Assembly: GCF_013408305.1 (NCBI RefSeq)
Contig: NZ_JACBZS010000001.1
Location: 1,736,001 to 1,800,000, forward strand
Direction of reading: 5' to 3'
From: Naumannella cuiyingiana
Lineage (GTDB): Bacteria > Actinomycetota > Actinomycetes > Propionibacteriales > Propionibacteriaceae
Length of the DNA: 64,000 nt
Shown: positions 27,257 through 38,323 of the stretch, one piece after another
Numbering within the stretch: the first letter of the stretch is position 1
Layout of the letters: the number at the start of each line of letters is the position of its first letter
Made by a program: the position numbers and the translations under genes
The notes under the pieces: generated by a model
What the model was told of the DNA's origin: nothing
The model's input: the letters and a program-made list of their open reading frames with translations, nothing else
Database searches by the model: none

Positions 27257-28198
27257 ATGAAAATGGGACTCATCGGACTGGGCAAGATGGGCGGCAACAT
27301 GCGGCAGCGGCTGCGCAACGCCGGCATCGAGGTCGTCGGATACGACCGTGACCCCGCACTCACCGATGCCGCCGATCTTGCCGATCTCGTCGGCCAGCTC
27401 GGCGACTCGCCGCGGATCGTCTGGGTGATGCTGCCGATCCAGGCGGTGCCGGAGACGCTGGCGACCCTCAAGGAGCTCCTGGGCGAGGGCGATGTGGTCA
27501 TCGACGGCGGCAATTCCAAGTGGACACACGATGTGCCGAATGCCGAGCTGCTCGCCGAGAAGGGCATCGGCTATCTGGATGTCGGCGTGTCCGGTGGGGT
27601 CTGGGGCCTGGAGAACGGGTACGCCCTGATGGTCGGCGGCTCCAAGGAGAATGTCGCGAAGGCCCTGCCGATCTTCGAGGCGCTGAAGCCCGAGGGCCCC
27701 TACGGCTACGTGCATGCGGGCGGCGTCGGGGCCGGCCACTTCGCGAAGATGGTGCACAACGGCATCGAGTACGGAATCATGCAGTCCTACGCCGAGGGCT
27801 GGGAGCTGCTGACCGCGGCCAGCGCGGTGGACGACGTGCCGGCGGTGTTCGAGTCCTGGCAGGAGGGCACCGTGATCAAGTCGTGGTTGCTCGAGCTCTG
27901 CGTCCGGGCCATGCAGGAGGACCCGAACCTCGATCACATCCGGGGGTACGCCGAGGATTCCGGCGAGGGCCGGTGGACCGTCGAGGCCGGGATCGATCTT
28001 GCCGTCCCGACGCCGGCGATCACCGCATCGCTGTATGCCAGGTTCGTGTCCCGCCAGGAGGATTCGCCGGCGATGAAGCTGGTCGCGGCGATGCGCAATC
28101 AGTTCGGCGGGCACAAGGTGCTGGCCGAGGACGAGAACTCCCGCGACGACGCCAGCGATCGTCTCGGCGAGGGCGCCGCGGGCCGGGCCAAGGCCTGA
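27257..28198 (+). CDS. gnd: 6-phosphogluconate dehydrogenase, short (YqeC-type)
   Basis: The 313-residue enzyme has MKMGLIGLGKMGGNM (NAD(P)-binding), DGGNSKWTHD, SGGVWGLENGYALMVGG and the catalytic Lys/Asn in HFAKMVHNGIEYG. Its length matches the short Gnd class rather than the 470-residue form. It oxidatively decarboxylates 6-phosphogluconate to ribulose 5-phosphate. The ATG at 27257 is preferred to 27248 because GGAGG abuts the latter. It lies between dnaN and recF as in many actinobacteria. Confidence 0.93.
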   Translation: MKMGLIGLGKMGGNMRQRLRNAGIEVVGYDRDPALTDAADLADLVGQLGDSPRIVWVMLPIQAVPETLATLKELLGEGDVVIDGGNSKWTHDVPNAELLAEKGIGYLDVGVSGGVWGLENGYALMVGGSKENVAKALPIFEALKPEGPYGYVHAGGVGAGHFAKMVHNGIEYGIMQSYAEGWELLTAASAVDDVPAVFESWQEGTVIKSWLLELCVRAMQEDPNLDHIRGYAEDSGEGRWTVEAGIDLAVPTPAITASLYARFVSRQEDSPAMKLVAAMRNQFGGHKVLAEDENSRDDASDRLGEGAAGRAKA

Positions 28199-28211
28199 TC
28201 CGGGGCATCCC

Positions 28212-29366
28212 CTGTTCGTCGATCACCTGACTCTCGCCGACTTCCGGTCCTATCCGGCGGTTGATCTTGCGCTCGGCCCGGGTCCGACGACCTTCGTCGG
28301 ATCCAACGGGCAGGGCAAGACCAATCTGGTGGAGGCGATCGACTACCTCGCCACGCTCGGCTCGCACCGGGTCGCCTCGGACGTGCCGCTGGTGCGGCAC
28401 GGTGCGGAGCGGGCGCTGGTCCGGGGCCGGGTGCGCGCCGGTGTCGAGGATGACCGGGCCGTGCTGCTGGAGGTGGAGATCAATCCGGGGCGGGCCAACC
28501 GGGCGCGGTTGAACCGGTCGCCGGTGTCCAGGCCGCGCGAGCTGCTCGGCATCTTGCGTACCGTCGTCTTCTCCCCGGAGGACCTGGCGGTCGTGAAGGG
28601 CGACCCGAGCGAGCGGCGGCGGTTCATCGACGAGCTGGTGATCACCCGCTGGCCGAGGCTGGCCGGTGTCCGGGCCGACTACGACAAGGTGTTGCGGCAC
28701 CGCTCCACGCTGCTGAAGACCCTCGCCGGCCGAGGGCCGGTTCGCGGCGGGGGAGGGCACGGCGATGCCGAACACACCCTTGGCGTCTGGAACGACCAGC
28801 TCGCCCGGCACGGCGGCGAGTTGCTCGAGGCGAGGTTGCGTACCCTCGCCGACCTGGTCCCGCATGTCGCCGCCGCGTACGCCGCGATCGCCCCGCGCAA
28901 CAATGTCGCGACGGCGACCTATCAGCCGGCCATGCCGCTGCCGGCCGAGATCGATCGCACCGCGCTGGCGGCCGCGCTCACCGACCAGATGGCGCAGCGT
29001 CGCGACGAGGAACTGCGGCGCGGGGTCACCCTGGTCGGCCCGCATCGCGACGAGATCGCGCTGGCGCTGGGCGAGCTGCCCGCCCGCGGGTACGCCAGTC
29101 ACGGCGAGTCCTGGTCGTTCGCGCTGGCGCTGCGGCTCGGCGGATTCGATCTGCTGCGAGCCGACGACCTGCAGCCGGTGCTGATCCTGGACGATGTGTT
29201 CGCCGAGCTCGACTCCACCCGCCGTGAGCGGCTGGCCGGCCGGGTCGCCGAGGCCGAGCAGGTGCTCGTCACGGCGGCCGTCGGCGGCGATGTGCCGGCG
29301 AGGCTGGCGGGGAACCGGTTCGTTGTGGACGATGGAACGGTGACGCCAGCCGAGGACCGACCGTGA
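28212..29366 (+). CDS. recF: DNA repair/recombination protein RecF, probable CTG start
   Basis: RecF similarity begins FVDHLTLADFRSYPAVDLAL at 28215. Walker A is VGSNGQGKTNLVEAI, the signature region is SHGESWSFALALRLGGF and Walker B is PVLILDDVFAELD. No ATG, GTG or TTG occurs in frame between the gnd stop and the Walker A motif; a CTG at 28212 sits exactly where the family Met is expected. That gives 384 residues. RecF loads RecA at gaps. The only normal start, GTG 28329, would delete the P-loop. Confidence 0.88.
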   Translation: MFVDHLTLADFRSYPAVDLALGPGPTTFVGSNGQGKTNLVEAIDYLATLGSHRVASDVPLVRHGAERALVRGRVRAGVEDDRAVLLEVEINPGRANRARLNRSPVSRPRELLGILRTVVFSPEDLAVVKGDPSERRRFIDELVITRWPRLAGVRADYDKVLRHRSTLLKTLAGRGPVRGGGGHGDAEHTLGVWNDQLARHGGELLEARLRTLADLVPHVAAAYAAIAPRNNVATATYQPAMPLPAEIDRTALAAALTDQMAQRRDEELRRGVTLVGPHRDEIALALGELPARGYASHGESWSFALALRLGGFDLLRADDLQPVLILDDVFAELDSTRRERLAGRVAEAEQVLVTAAVGGDVPARLAGNRFVVDDGTVTPAEDRP

Positions 29367-29914
29367 GCGAGCCGCCCGGGCCCGGGCAACCCGCCGGGCA
29401 GCGGCGACCCGAGCTGCCCGAGCACGACGCCACCGGGCTGGACCTCGCGCGCCAGATCGCCGGGGGAGTGGGCGCCGGCGGCCGCCGGCGCCGCCGGAAG
29501 AGCTCCGAGGCCACCGGCCGCCCGGCCGGCCCGCAGTTGTCCGGATCGCGGCCCGACGACCGCGACCCGCAACCACTCGGCACGACGATGGACCGGTTGT
29601 TGTCCGACCGCGGCTGGCGCGTGCGGGTGAGCGTCGCGCTGCTGCTGGCCCGGTGGCCCGCGCTGGTCGGCCCGGTTAACGCCGACCACAGCGCACCCGA
29701 GTCGTTCGAGGACGGCGACCTCACCGTGCGGGCCGACTCGACGGCCTGGGCGAGCTCGCTGCGGGCGATGGCGCCGCAGGTGGTGGCGAAGCTGAACGCC
29801 GAGCTCGGCGACGGAACCGTGCGCCGGATCCTGGTCCGGGGCCCGGATGCGCCGAGCTGGAAGCACGGCCCACGCTCGGTCCGCGGCCGGGGCCCGCGCG
29901 ACACCTACGGGTAA
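29363..29914 (+). CDS. DciA (DUF721) replicative helicase-loading protein
   Basis: The GTG start overlaps the recF stop. The 183-residue protein has a disordered basic N-terminal half (GGRRRRRKSS) and a DUF721 domain: LLSDRGWRVRVSVALLLARW, LVGPVNADHSAPESFEDG, WASSLRAMAPQVVAKLNAEL. DciA proteins recruit or load DnaB where DnaC/DnaI are absent. The recF-dciA-gyrB order is usual in actinobacteria, but here gyrB is 3.6 kb away. Confidence 0.88.
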   Translation: MSEPPGPGQPAGQRRPELPEHDATGLDLARQIAGGVGAGGRRRRRKSSEATGRPAGPQLSGSRPDDRDPQPLGTTMDRLLSDRGWRVRVSVALLLARWPALVGPVNADHSAPESFEDGDLTVRADSTAWASSLRAMAPQVVAKLNAELGDGTVRRILVRGPDAPSWKHGPRSVRGRGPRDTYG

Positions 29915-29954
29915 GTGGCACCCGCGGGCGCGGGCCGCTCTAGACTCCCGCTCG

Positions 29955-31325
29955 ATGGCAGCACTGCGCCTGTTCTGGCACCAGTTCTACGACCTGGCGG
30001 TCACCACGGTGACCGTCTGGTGGCGGCTGCTGCCGAAATTGCTGCTGATCCAGCTGATCGGCTGGACGGTCTACAACGCGCTGCAGCGGCTCGGCGCGAT
30101 CAGCGCCGCCCAGTCGACCTGGCCGGCGATCGCGATCTTCGCCGCCGGCCTGCTCTGCCTGCTGATCGCCTACGTCACCTCGCTGCGGCTGGTCGGGCGG
30201 GAGCTCGGCATCCGCGATGTGGTGCCCCGCGAGGTGGAGGATGATCGCGACGACTCCCTGACCCGGATGCTCGCGGCGACGCTGCTGCCGTTCCTCGGTA
30301 TCTACGCCGCGTTCGACTACATCCGCGACGAGTCCGCGGACATGATCGTGCTGGCCGAGATCATGTACGGCGGGGCGTTCGGTCGCGGCATCCTGCAGGA
30401 GATCAACCCGAACGCCGGGCCGCGCACCCTGGCGCTGGTGGTCGGCGTACTGGTCGGCATCTATGTGGTACGCCGGGGCTTCGACCTGCTGCACGAGCGC
30501 ACCGGGTGGCGGGCCTTTGGGATCGTGGCAGCACTGCTGGAGGCCTTCTTCCTGGTCCTGGTGATCTTCAGCGGTGGACGGCTGCTGGAGTCGTTGCGGC
30601 TGTGGTGGGAGGACCGGCAACTGCACGAGTGGCTGGAGACCCTGACCGCCGGGCTCGCCGTCGCCGTGGAACCGCTGCGGATCAACCTGCCCGCGGTGCT
30701 CACCGCGCTGGCCCGCGGCCTGGACACGCTCTGGGGCTGGTTCGTCACCGGGATGGCCGAGCCGCTGGCCTGGCTGGCGGTCGCCGCGTTGGTCTTCGGA
30801 TCCCATGTGCTGTCGCTGGCGGAGATGTGGCGCAAGGGCCAGCCGCTGACCAGCCACGTCCTCCCGCGGACCCGGCTGGCTCGGGCCCCCGCCGCCAAGA
30901 AGGGCAGCGGGACCACCGGCCGGCGGATCTGGCTGGAGATCCAGGAGCTGTTCTTCGGCGACATCGACGACCGCTACCTGCCGACCCTGCAGTCCATCCG
31001 GATCGTGCTGCGACCCGGCCTGACCTTCCTCGCGGCGTACCTGCTCTGGTACGCGCTGCTGGACGGCGCCCGCACGGCCTTCTTCGACCGGATGGTCACC
31101 GCCGTCGGCGGCGCCGACATCCCGTTCTGGTTGCAGTGGCTGCCGGCGATGGAACTGGTCAGCGACCTGCTCTACCAGCCGCTGTTCATCTGCCTGCTCG
31201 GCGTGACATTCCATCGTTGCCTGCTGACCCTGCGCGGTCGGGCCAGCACCGGTCCGGCGCAGCGGCCGAGCCGCGTGGTGCTGGCGCCCGCGCAGCCGGC
31301 ACGGTCCGCGGAGGGTACGCCGTGA
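29955..31325 (+). CDS. Hypothetical polytopic membrane protein
   Basis: The 456-residue protein has about eight hydrophobic helices, including LLPKLLLIQLIGWTVYNAL, AIAIFAAGLLCLLIAYVTS, LALVVGVLVGIYVV and IVAALLEAFFLVLVIF. A cytoplasmic loop near residues 305-340 is basic (KGSGTTGRR) and the tail is proline-rich. I do not recognise a family. It overlaps the next gene by GTGA and so forms an operon with two secreted-domain proteins. Confidence 0.7.
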   Translation: MAALRLFWHQFYDLAVTTVTVWWRLLPKLLLIQLIGWTVYNALQRLGAISAAQSTWPAIAIFAAGLLCLLIAYVTSLRLVGRELGIRDVVPREVEDDRDDSLTRMLAATLLPFLGIYAAFDYIRDESADMIVLAEIMYGGAFGRGILQEINPNAGPRTLALVVGVLVGIYVVRRGFDLLHERTGWRAFGIVAALLEAFFLVLVIFSGGRLLESLRLWWEDRQLHEWLETLTAGLAVAVEPLRINLPAVLTALARGLDTLWGWFVTGMAEPLAWLAVAALVFGSHVLSLAEMWRKGQPLTSHVLPRTRLARAPAAKKGSGTTGRRIWLEIQELFFGDIDDRYLPTLQSIRIVLRPGLTFLAAYLLWYALLDGARTAFFDRMVTAVGGADIPFWLQWLPAMELVSDLLYQPLFICLLGVTFHRCLLTLRGRASTGPAQRPSRVVLAPAQPARSAEGTP

Positions 31326-31975
31326 GCTCGCCCGTGACGCAAGGCTCGGCGCCGGGCGAATCGGGGCACCTGAGCGCGATCCGCTTCGGTGCCGGTGATG
31401 TCGCGCCGCGCGAGCCCCGCCGGCGCCGGGTCCCGGCAATGGGGTTGATCATCCTGCTGGTGGTCGCGACGTTCTCGGGCTGGCTGTCGCAGCTCGGCGC
31501 CAGCAACGAGATCACCTATGTCGACCGGGCGTACCCGGTCGGCGCGACCGTGCAGCACAAGGAGGCCGACCTCCGGGTGGACAGCATCGATGCGGCGACG
31601 ACGGTCAACGAGCAGCCGACCGACGGGCTCTTCCTGATCGTCGGGCTGACGCTCGCCAACACCCGGGGCACCGATGGTGTCAGCATCGGCCACTACGAGT
31701 TGGTCACGCCGGACGGGGTCACCTACTCGGCGTCGACGGTGTCGGCGCCCCGGGTGCAGCCGGGCTTCCGGGAGAGCTTCCGGCTCCCGGTCGTCGTCGA
31801 CCCCGCGCGGCTGGAGGGCCTGCGGCTGCGGCTCTTCGACACCCCGACCTACACCGTGAGCGAGCCGCGGGAGACGGTCGATCTCGGCATCGACGCCGCC
31901 GACGCCGAGCGGCTGCGGGCGTCGGCCAATCGTGCGGTCGAGATCGAGACCTCCACACCGGAGGGCATCCGATGA
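31322..31975 (+). CDS. Hypothetical membrane-anchored protein, DUF4352-like domain
   Basis: The GTG at 31322 overlaps the preceding stop. The 217-residue protein has a basic cytoplasmic tail, one helix (AMGLIILLVVATFSGWL) and an extracellular beta domain with ADLRVDSIDAATTV, FLIVGLTLANTRGTDGVS and VQPGFRESFRLPVVVDPARL. The strand pattern is that of DUF4352-type Ig-like domains. It overlaps the next gene by ATGA. Confidence 0.7.
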   Translation: MSSPVTQGSAPGESGHLSAIRFGAGDVAPREPRRRRVPAMGLIILLVVATFSGWLSQLGASNEITYVDRAYPVGATVQHKEADLRVDSIDAATTVNEQPTDGLFLIVGLTLANTRGTDGVSIGHYELVTPDGVTYSASTVSAPRVQPGFRESFRLPVVVDPARLEGLRLRLFDTPTYTVSEPRETVDLGIDAADAERLRASANRAVEIETSTPEGIR

Positions 31976-32502
31976 GTACGCCGGTGGCGCCGCGCCGATC
32001 CGGACGTACCCGGGTATGGCTGCTGGTGATCATCATCGCGAGCATCACCGGGAGCCTGATCGCGGGCTGGGTCTTCTATGTCGGTACGTTCACCTCCGAC
32101 CGGTTCGGGCAGTTGCCGCCGGGCGCGGCATTCCGCAACAACAACGGCTTCTCGATCCGGGTGCTGAGGCTGACCGCCCGGCCGTCGATTCCGGGCACCA
32201 TCGAGCCGGACCCGGCCCCGCCCGGGGCCGTTTTCGTGGTTGCCGACCTGGAGGTGACGGCGCCCGATCCGCTGCCCGCCGAGGGCGGCTGCAGCATGGA
32301 GCTGGTCGGCCGCGGCGGCCGGACGTGGGAGTCGTCGTTCCAGAGCCTCCCCGACATCCCGTCGGGGTGTTCGGACCTGCTGCCGGGTGAGACCGGCGCG
32401 GCCGCGGTCGTCTACACGGTGCCGGCCGCCGAGCTGGGCTCGATCTACGGGCTGGGTTTCGAGAATTTCGACGGCTCGCGGGACATGGTGATCCGGCCCT
32501 GA
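31972..32502 (+). CDS. Hypothetical membrane-anchored protein
   Basis: The 176-residue protein has one N-terminal helix (VWLLVIIIASITGSLIAGW) and an extracellular domain. That domain has two cysteines (GGCSMEL and SGCSDLL) and the pattern PGAVFVVADLEVT then AAVVYTVPAAELG, again DUF4352-like. It is the last gene of the coupled three-gene set and faces a related leftward gene across 7 bp. Confidence 0.7.
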   Translation: MSTPVAPRRSGRTRVWLLVIIIASITGSLIAGWVFYVGTFTSDRFGQLPPGAAFRNNNGFSIRVLRLTARPSIPGTIEPDPAPPGAVFVVADLEVTAPDPLPAEGGCSMELVGRGGRTWESSFQSLPDIPSGCSDLLPGETGAAAVVYTVPAAELGSIYGLGFENFDGSRDMVIRP

Positions 32503-32509
32503 CCGGCGA

Positions 32510-33157
32510 TCAGTTGTCGGCGACCACGGTGACGGGCAGATAGAGCTGGTAGCCCTCGCCGTTGGTGCCCCAACTGTCCACGTAGTTGCCCAGATAGGAG
32601 TGGTCCTCGTAGGTGAGCTGGGACACGCCCAGCCGGAGGTAGCCCACCGGCCGGTACTGGTACGGGAGGGTGAATTCCACCCGGTAGTCGGTGGCCGGCA
32701 GGCCCGGGGTGAAGGTGCTGATGCCGCCCACCCCGTTCTCCCGGGGCGGCCCGACCTCCTGGCTCTCGCCCTCGACCGCCATCCCGTTCGTCGGGTCGCC
32801 CAGCGCGAACGTGTTGAAGACGATGGGTGCCTGGGCCTGATCGGCGTCGACCAGCCGGCCGGTGCCGTAGGCGGTGACATTCCACTCGGGCTCATCCAAC
32901 AGGGTGCTGCGGGAGACGGTGATGTGGGTGAAGGCCAGCTCGTAGGGGCCGATCCGCAGCAGCGTACCGGGCGGCACGATCGGCCAGGTCTGCCGCTGGC
33001 GGGTGGAGAAGCCGCCGCCGATCAGCACCGCCGCCGACGCCAGGATCAGCACGCCGGCGAGGATGCCGACCAGCAACGCCCGGTTACGCCGGGCCCGCCG
33101 CGGCTCGCGCCAGCGCGGATCCAGCGCTGCCGGATCCCGCCAGACCTGGGTGCTCAC
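32510..33157 (-). CDS. Hypothetical membrane-anchored protein
   Basis: From GTG 33157 the protein has 215 residues: a basic cytoplasmic tail, one helix (ALLVGILAGVLILASAAVLI) and an extracellular domain rich in beta strands and aromatics (DYRVEFTLPYQYRPVGYLRL). It has the same plan as the two proteins encoded by the opposing operon. An ATG at 33220 would add 21 residues without a clear ribosome-binding site. Confidence 0.65.
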   Translation of the reverse strand: MSTQVWRDPAALDPRWREPRRARRNRALLVGILAGVLILASAAVLIGGGFSTRQRQTWPIVPPGTLLRIGPYELAFTHITVSRSTLLDEPEWNVTAYGTGRLVDADQAQAPIVFNTFALGDPTNGMAVEGESQEVGPPRENGVGGISTFTPGLPATDYRVEFTLPYQYRPVGYLRLGVSQLTYEDHSYLGNYVDSWGTNGEGYQLYLPVTVVADN

Positions 33158-35575
<2,418 letters not shown>

Positions 35576-35590
35576 GGGTTTGCGATTGTC

Positions 35591-35602
35591 GCACGATCGT
35601 GC
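35591..35602. repeat. Palindrome after gyrB
   Basis: GCACGATCGTGC is a 12-bp perfect palindrome 15 bp after the gyrB stop. It may help form a terminator or be a regulator site; no T tract follows. Confidence 0.35.
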
Positions 35603-35743
35603 CGGCGGCCCTGACCGCTCGGCGACGTCGGCGATGCTCGGACATGATCAACGTTGTCGAGCGGTCTCCCCGCACCTGGCGGCTCCGAACTATGGCGGCG
35701 CCCGCAACGGCCGTGACAGAATCTGCCTAGATGATGAAACCAT

Positions 35744-35759
35744 TTCCGATATATGGGAT
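35744..35759. promoter_or_regulatory. Island operator 1 (before eda-like/kdgK-like operon)
   Basis: TTCCGATATATGGGAT matches the palindrome TTTCGATATATCGAAA at 12 of 16 positions. It lies 27 bp before the aldolase start. It is the weakest of the recurring sites. Confidence 0.45.
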
Positions 35760-35786
35760 TCAGACACTCGGGCGAAAGGTTGGTCC

Positions 35787-36434
35787 ATGACCGCAGGCCG
35801 CAGACCGGTAGTGCCTGTGAGCCCGGGGGTGATCGCGATCATCCGACTACGGCACATCGCCCCGCCCGAGGAACTGATCGAAGGCCTCGTCGCGGGAGGC
35901 GTCCGAATCGTCGAGGTGACCTTGCCGACTCCCGAGAGTCTCTCCACCATCCGCCGCTGGAGCGCTCGCGACGACGTGCTGGTCGGCGCCGGCACGGTTC
36001 GGACGCCGGGGGATGTCCACTCGGCAGCCGATGCCGGAGCGCGCTTCATCGTCACGCCGACGACGGTCCCGGCTGTGATCGCCGCGGCTCGCGAGCGCGG
36101 CCTTCCGGTGACCTGCGGGGCACTGACCCCGACCGAGATCGACGCGGCTGCGAGCCTCGGTGCGGACTGGATCAAGGTGTTCCCGGTCGAGACGGTTGGC
36201 GGCCCCGCCTATGTGTCGGCGGTCGTCGCGCCACTCGACGACATCGCGCTGGTGCCGACCGGTGGTGTCGATGCGCGACTGGCGGAGCGATACGCAGAGC
36301 TCGGCTGCGCGGGGGTCGGGGTGGGCTCCTGGCTGGTTGACGAGCGGTCCGTCCACGCCGGCGAGTGGCACGACATCCGGTCCAGGGCGCGCGAGATCAC
36401 CGATGCGTGGGCGCGTGGGTCGGAGCGGCGATGA
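35787..36434 (+). CDS. KDPG/KHG aldolase family protein
   Basis: The 215-residue class I aldolase resembles Eda. It has GVIAIIRLRHIAPPEEL, the catalytic Glu in RIVEVTLPTPESL, VGAGTVRTPGDV, the Schiff-base Lys in ADWIKVFPVETVGG and LVPTGGVD. It should cleave a 2-keto-3-deoxy-6-phospho sugar acid to pyruvate and glyceraldehyde 3-phosphate. AAAGG lies 7 bases before the ATG. It overlaps the sugar-acid kinase by ATGA, which pairs the last two steps of the pathway. Confidence 0.88.
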   Translation: MTAGRRPVVPVSPGVIAIIRLRHIAPPEELIEGLVAGGVRIVEVTLPTPESLSTIRRWSARDDVLVGAGTVRTPGDVHSAADAGARFIVTPTTVPAVIAAARERGLPVTCGALTPTEIDAAASLGADWIKVFPVETVGGPAYVSAVVAPLDDIALVPTGGVDARLAERYAELGCAGVGVGSWLVDERSVHAGEWHDIRSRAREITDAWARGSERR

Positions 36435-37372
36435 CTGGCGCGCCCGAAGTGGTGACCATTGGCGAGACGCTCGCCAGCCTCCGGGCAAGTGGCGATCTGC
36501 GCGTCGCTACGCCGGTCTCGCTGTCCATCGCGGGCGCCGAGTCGAACGTCGCGATCGGCCTTGCCCGCCTTGGCCACGCGGTTCGGTGGGCCGGAGTCGT
36601 CGGCGACGACGCGTTTGGCCGACTGATCACCCGAACCTTGCGCGGGGAGGGCGTGCAGACCTCGAGCCGCACGATCGCGTCGCCGACCGGAATGATCGTC
36701 TTCACCGCTCGGCCGCCGACGGCGATCACCGTCGACTATCACCGCCGGGCTTCTGCCGGCTCGGCGCTCGACCTCGCCGACGTCGAGGCAGCGATGGCCG
36801 ATCCGCCCCGCATCCTGCATCTGACCGGGATCACGCCGGCGCTGTCGCCGAGCGCGCTGGCTGCCGTGCGGGCCGCGATCGATCGTGCGAGCGAGCAGGG
36901 TGTCCAGGTTTGCCTGGACGTCAACTACCGATCCCGGCTGTGGTCTCGCGCTGAGGCCCGCGCAACCATCGCGCCCCTCGCGGCGCGGGCCGATCTGATC
37001 ATCGCCTCCGATGATGAACTCGGGCTCGCAGTCGACGTGCCGAGCACCGACCCGCGTACCGGGATCGACACCCTGCTTGGGCACGCGACCGCGGTCATCG
37101 TCAAGCGCGGGTCGCACGGCGCAGCGGCCTACACCCGCGCCGGTGAGGTCCAGGTCGACGCCGTGGCCGTGTCCGCGATCGATCCGGTCGGTGCCGGCGA
37201 CGCCTTCGTGGCCGGGTTTCTGTCGGGAACACTGGATGGCTTGCCGCTGGTCGAATGCATGCAGCGCGGTGCGCTGTTGGGCGCGTTCGCGGTTGCCAGC
37301 ATCGGCGATTGGGAAGGCCTGCCGTTGCGTACCGATCTGGGCCGGCTCGACGAGGAGGGTGTCATACGTTGA
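36431..37372 (+). CDS. PfkB-family carbohydrate kinase, probable 2-keto-3-deoxygluconate kinase
   Basis: The 313-residue ribokinase-fold enzyme has VTIGETLASLR, the N-terminal PfkB motif IAGAESNVAIGLARLGH, VCLDVNYRSRLW and the catalytic Asp in SAIDPVGAGDAFVAGFL. Translational coupling to a KDPG-aldolase-like gene supports 2-keto-3-deoxy-sugar-acid kinase activity (KdgK). The exact epimer is unknown. Confidence 0.85.
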   Translation: MTGAPEVVTIGETLASLRASGDLRVATPVSLSIAGAESNVAIGLARLGHAVRWAGVVGDDAFGRLITRTLRGEGVQTSSRTIASPTGMIVFTARPPTAITVDYHRRASAGSALDLADVEAAMADPPRILHLTGITPALSPSALAAVRAAIDRASEQGVQVCLDVNYRSRLWSRAEARATIAPLAARADLIIASDDELGLAVDVPSTDPRTGIDTLLGHATAVIVKRGSHGAAAYTRAGEVQVDAVAVSAIDPVGAGDAFVAGFLSGTLDGLPLVECMQRGALLGAFAVASIGDWEGLPLRTDLGRLDEEGVIR

Positions 37373-37390
37373 GGTCGGACCGTCCCGACC
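37373..37390. terminator. Short hairpin between convergent kinase and permease genes
   Basis: GGTCGG (37373-37378) pairs with CCGACC (37385-37390) across six bases in a 24-bp convergent gap. Outer GTTGAG and CTCAAC can extend it. Confidence 0.45.
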
Positions 37391-37396
37391 CGACGC

Positions 37397-38323
37397 TCAA
37401 CCCTTGATGGCCCCGGCCGTCAGACCCTCGGCGATCCGCCGCTGCAGGAGCGCGAACACCACCAGCACGGGGACGACCGTGATCATTATCGCGGCGAACA
37501 ACGTGACCCAGTTGCTGCTGTAGGTCGCGGCCTGGCTGAGCTGCCACAGGCCTACCGGCAGCGTCATGTTCTCCTTCGTCCGGATCAGCACGAGTGCATA
37601 GAAGAATTCGTTCCAGTTGTTCAGGAAGCTGATGATCGTGATCGACGCCACGCCGGGGCCGAGTAGCGGGAGGATGATCCCGAAGAAGGTGCGCGCCGGG
37701 CCGGCTCCGTCGATCGCTGCGGCCTCCTCGAGCTGGACCGGCAAGGTACGCATGAAGCCCACCATGACGAAGATGTTGAACGGCAGGTTGTAAGTCGCGT
37801 ACACCAAGATCAGACCGAGCTGGGTGTCCAGCAATCCGATGTCGCGAAGCGTCAGGTACAGCGGGATGAAGGTCACCATCCAAGGGACCATCAGGCCCAG
37901 GATGAACACGCTCAACACGATGCCACTGCCGGGGAACCGAACCCGCGCCAGCGGATAGGCCGCAAGGACGGAGAAAAACACCCCGAGCACGGTGGCTGTC
38001 ACCGCGACGAGGACGCTGTTTCCGAAGAACATGGCCACGCCCCCGGCGTTCCAGGCTTGGCGGTAGTTCTCGAACTCCCACGATCGGGTGAGCGAGAACG
38101 GAGGGCTCGTGATGAACTCGACGTTCGTCTTCAACGAAACGTTGATTACCCAGGCGAAGGCCGCAACCGCCGAGAATGCACCCGCCCCCATCAGCAGGTA
38201 GAAGAACAGATGGAAGGGGCGAAACCTGGCGCGGTCCGAGACCGCCGGACGCCGGTGTCGCCGACGGATCGGTGGACGTTTGGGGCCCGAGTCGGTGGGC
38301 CTGGCGATCGTCTCAGTACTCAA
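37397..38323 (-). CDS. Carbohydrate ABC transporter permease (MalG/UgpE-type)
   Basis: The 308-residue permease has six helices and the cytoplasmic EAA loop EAAAIDGAGPARTFFGIILP that docks the ATPase. The start overlaps the upstream permease by about 11 bases. With the lipoprotein and the other permease it forms a CUT1 importer. No ATPase gene is present in the island, so a shared MsiK-like ATPase is inferred. Confidence 0.92.
   Translation of the reverse strand: MSTETIARPTDSGPKRPPIRRRHRRPAVSDRARFRPFHLFFYLLMGAGAFSAVAAFAWVINVSLKTNVEFITSPPFSLTRSWEFENYRQAWNAGGVAMFFGNSVLVAVTATVLGVFFSVLAAYPLARVRFPGSGIVLSVFILGLMVPWMVTFIPLYLTLRDIGLLDTQLGLILVYATYNLPFNIFVMVGFMRTLPVQLEEAAAIDGAGPARTFFGIILPLLGPGVASITIISFLNNWNEFFYALVLIRTKENMTLPVGLWQLSQAATYSSNWVTLFAAIMITVVPVLVVFALLQRRIAEGLTAGAIKG

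Noticed and set aside
35576-35786. Insertion-sequence remnants or direct repeats at the island edges
   Set aside because: I looked after gyrB and before gyrA and saw no matching terminal repeats or transposase fragments.
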